A stretch of DNA of 42,889 nt, from the NCBI GenBank assembly GCA_002404015.1, contig DHIW01000095.1, positions 1-42,889 on the forward strand, in the 5' to 3' direction. Positions 42,136 to 42,889 of this stretch are shown here, in pieces. The first letter of the stretch is position 1, and each line of letters opens with the position of its first letter. The notes under the pieces are model-generated. The model was not told the DNA's origin. It searched no databases and saw nothing but the letters and a program-made list of their open reading frames with translations. The translations under genes and the position numbers were made by a program. The DNA is from Chloroflexi bacterium UBA4736. GTDB taxonomy: Bacteria > Chloroflexota > Dormibacteria > Dormibacterales > Dormibacteraceae.

Positions 42136-42889
42136 TCGCGGCCCTCTTCGAGAGCGTCCCCAACTTCTCGTTGGGACCCGGCGACCCAACCGCCGCCGCG
42201 CTTGCCGCGGCGGTGGAGGAGAGCGGCGGGTACGTGCTGGACCTGGACGCCCATTCCGGCCACAACCGGACAGTTCTGGCGCTGACCGCCGGCTCCCTGC
42301 TCGGCCCGCTGCTGAGGGCGATCTCGACGGCCGTGGAAAGACTCGACCTGCGCACTCACGCGGGCGTCCATCCCCGGGTCGGGGTGGCGGACGTGGTGCC
42401 GGTCGTGCCGCTCGGCTCGGCAACCTTGAAGGAGGCGGCGGTCCTGGCGCACGCGCTGGGGGCCGAGGTTTGGGAGAGGCTGCGTGTGCCGGTCTACTTC
42501 TACGGCGCGGCCGCGCGGGGGCCGCAGCCGGTGCGGCTGGCCGACATCAGGGCGGGCCGGGTGCCTGCGCCAGACCTGGGCGGAAGCCCGCATCCCAGCG
42601 CCGGCGCCTGCTGCATCGGGGCCCGGCCGCCGCTCGTGGCCTGCAACGTTCTGCTGCCCGGGCAATCCCTGGTCGAGGGCCAGGCGCTGGCTCGCGCGAT
42701 CCGCGAATCCGCCGGCGGCATGCCAGGCGTTCAGGCGCTGGCGTTCGCCCTGCCGGACGGCTCGACCCAGCTCTCGATGAACCTGACCCGCCTGGAGGTG
42801 TCGCCGCTGCCCGCCGTGTTGGCCCGCGTCAAGGAGCTGGCGGGCGAGGTGCGCGCCGAGGAGCTGGTCGGGCTCTGCCCGGCCGCGGC
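42132..42889 (+). CDS. ftcD: Glutamate formimidoyltransferase, 3'-partial
   Basis: At least 252 codons, open to the window end. ALFESVPNFSLG, DAHSGHNRTVLALTAG, THAGVHPRVGVADVVPVVPL and HPSAGACCIGARPPLVACNVLL match the formiminotransferase N and C subdomains. It transfers the formimino group of formiminoglutamate, the hutI product, to tetrahydrofolate. It begins at CTG overlapping the hutI stop (CTGA), with AGGGGGTG 8 nt before; the next GTG or ATG would delete conserved sequence. A scan using only ATG/GTG/TTG misses this start. Confidence 0.93.
   Translation, partial: MIAALFESVPNFSLGPGDPTAAALAAAVEESGGYVLDLDAHSGHNRTVLALTAGSLLGPLLRAISTAVERLDLRTHAGVHPRVGVADVVPVVPLGSATLKEAAVLAHALGAEVWERLRVPVYFYGAAARGPQPVRLADIRAGRVPAPDLGGSPHPSAGACCIGARPPLVACNVLLPGQSLVEGQALARAIRESAGGMPGVQALAFALPDGSTQLSMNLTRLEVSPLPAVLARVKELAGEVRAEELVGLCPAA

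Overview
The window is very GC-rich chromosomal DNA (about 70% by eye) packed with bacterial genes that often overlap by 4 nt. It carries a Gram-positive-style core: fabD-acpP-rnc-smc, coaD-rsmD, recG, and rpmB-asp23-fakA(yloV)-fakB(degV). Accessory genes include a coenzyme F420-type luciferase-like oxidoreductase, an F420/NADP reductase-like protein, LytM endopeptidases and a polygalactosaminidase-type hydrolase. This suits a soil bacterium of the Chloroflexota / Candidatus Dormibacterota / Actinomycetota neighbourhood. The phylum is an inference; no rRNA is present to settle it.

Layout. 1-7,040 is an accessory region with visible decay: a frameshifted secreted repeat protein, a remnant of an SFGD-type surface repeat, a three-gene minus-strand operon (unknown protein, Agd3-like CE18 deacetylase, membrane-anchored GH114 galactosaminidase), two small ORFs and a frameshifted ClpX-type zinc finger. 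7,040-17,785 is mostly minus-strand housekeeping: smc, rnc, acpP, fabD, then coaD, rsmD, a DUF695-like protein, an amidase and selD, with rpmF the only plus-strand gene. 17,879-25,998 holds a PAS histidine kinase, two tandem M20 peptidases, recG and an S9 prolyl oligopeptidase. 26,092-35,313 is accessory: two M23 endopeptidases, a GNAT acetyltransferase, an Xre/RES toxin-antitoxin pair, a double-DUF1003 / COG4280 membrane operon, two truncated genes meeting head to head, OsmC, a methyltransferase and F420-type enzymes. 35,400-42,889 holds an EamA transporter, fakB, fakA, asp23, rpmB, an AcuC-like deacetylase and a hutI-ftcD histidine-catabolism operon running off the end.

Four results stand out. 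First, CE18 and GH114 lie in one operon. These are the two activities that act on galactosaminogalactan in Aspergillus (Agd3, Ega3), and comparable activities occur in bacterial PelA, so this is a candidate bacterial galactosaminoglycan-processing cassette. Second, selD is itself a selenoprotein gene: an in-frame TGA occupies the catalytic Cys position of the HGAGC motif and is followed by a SECIS-like hairpin, so the gene is truncated in a plain ORF scan. Third, at least five genes have no ATG/GTG/TTG where homology and Shine-Dalgarno spacing put the start; three have ATA and two have CTG. By contrast, about ten other genes start 6-10 nt after a TANNNT box, as expected of leaderless mRNAs. 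Fourth, a roughly 115-nt element with two hairpins and a conserved core occurs twice, each time between divergent genes.
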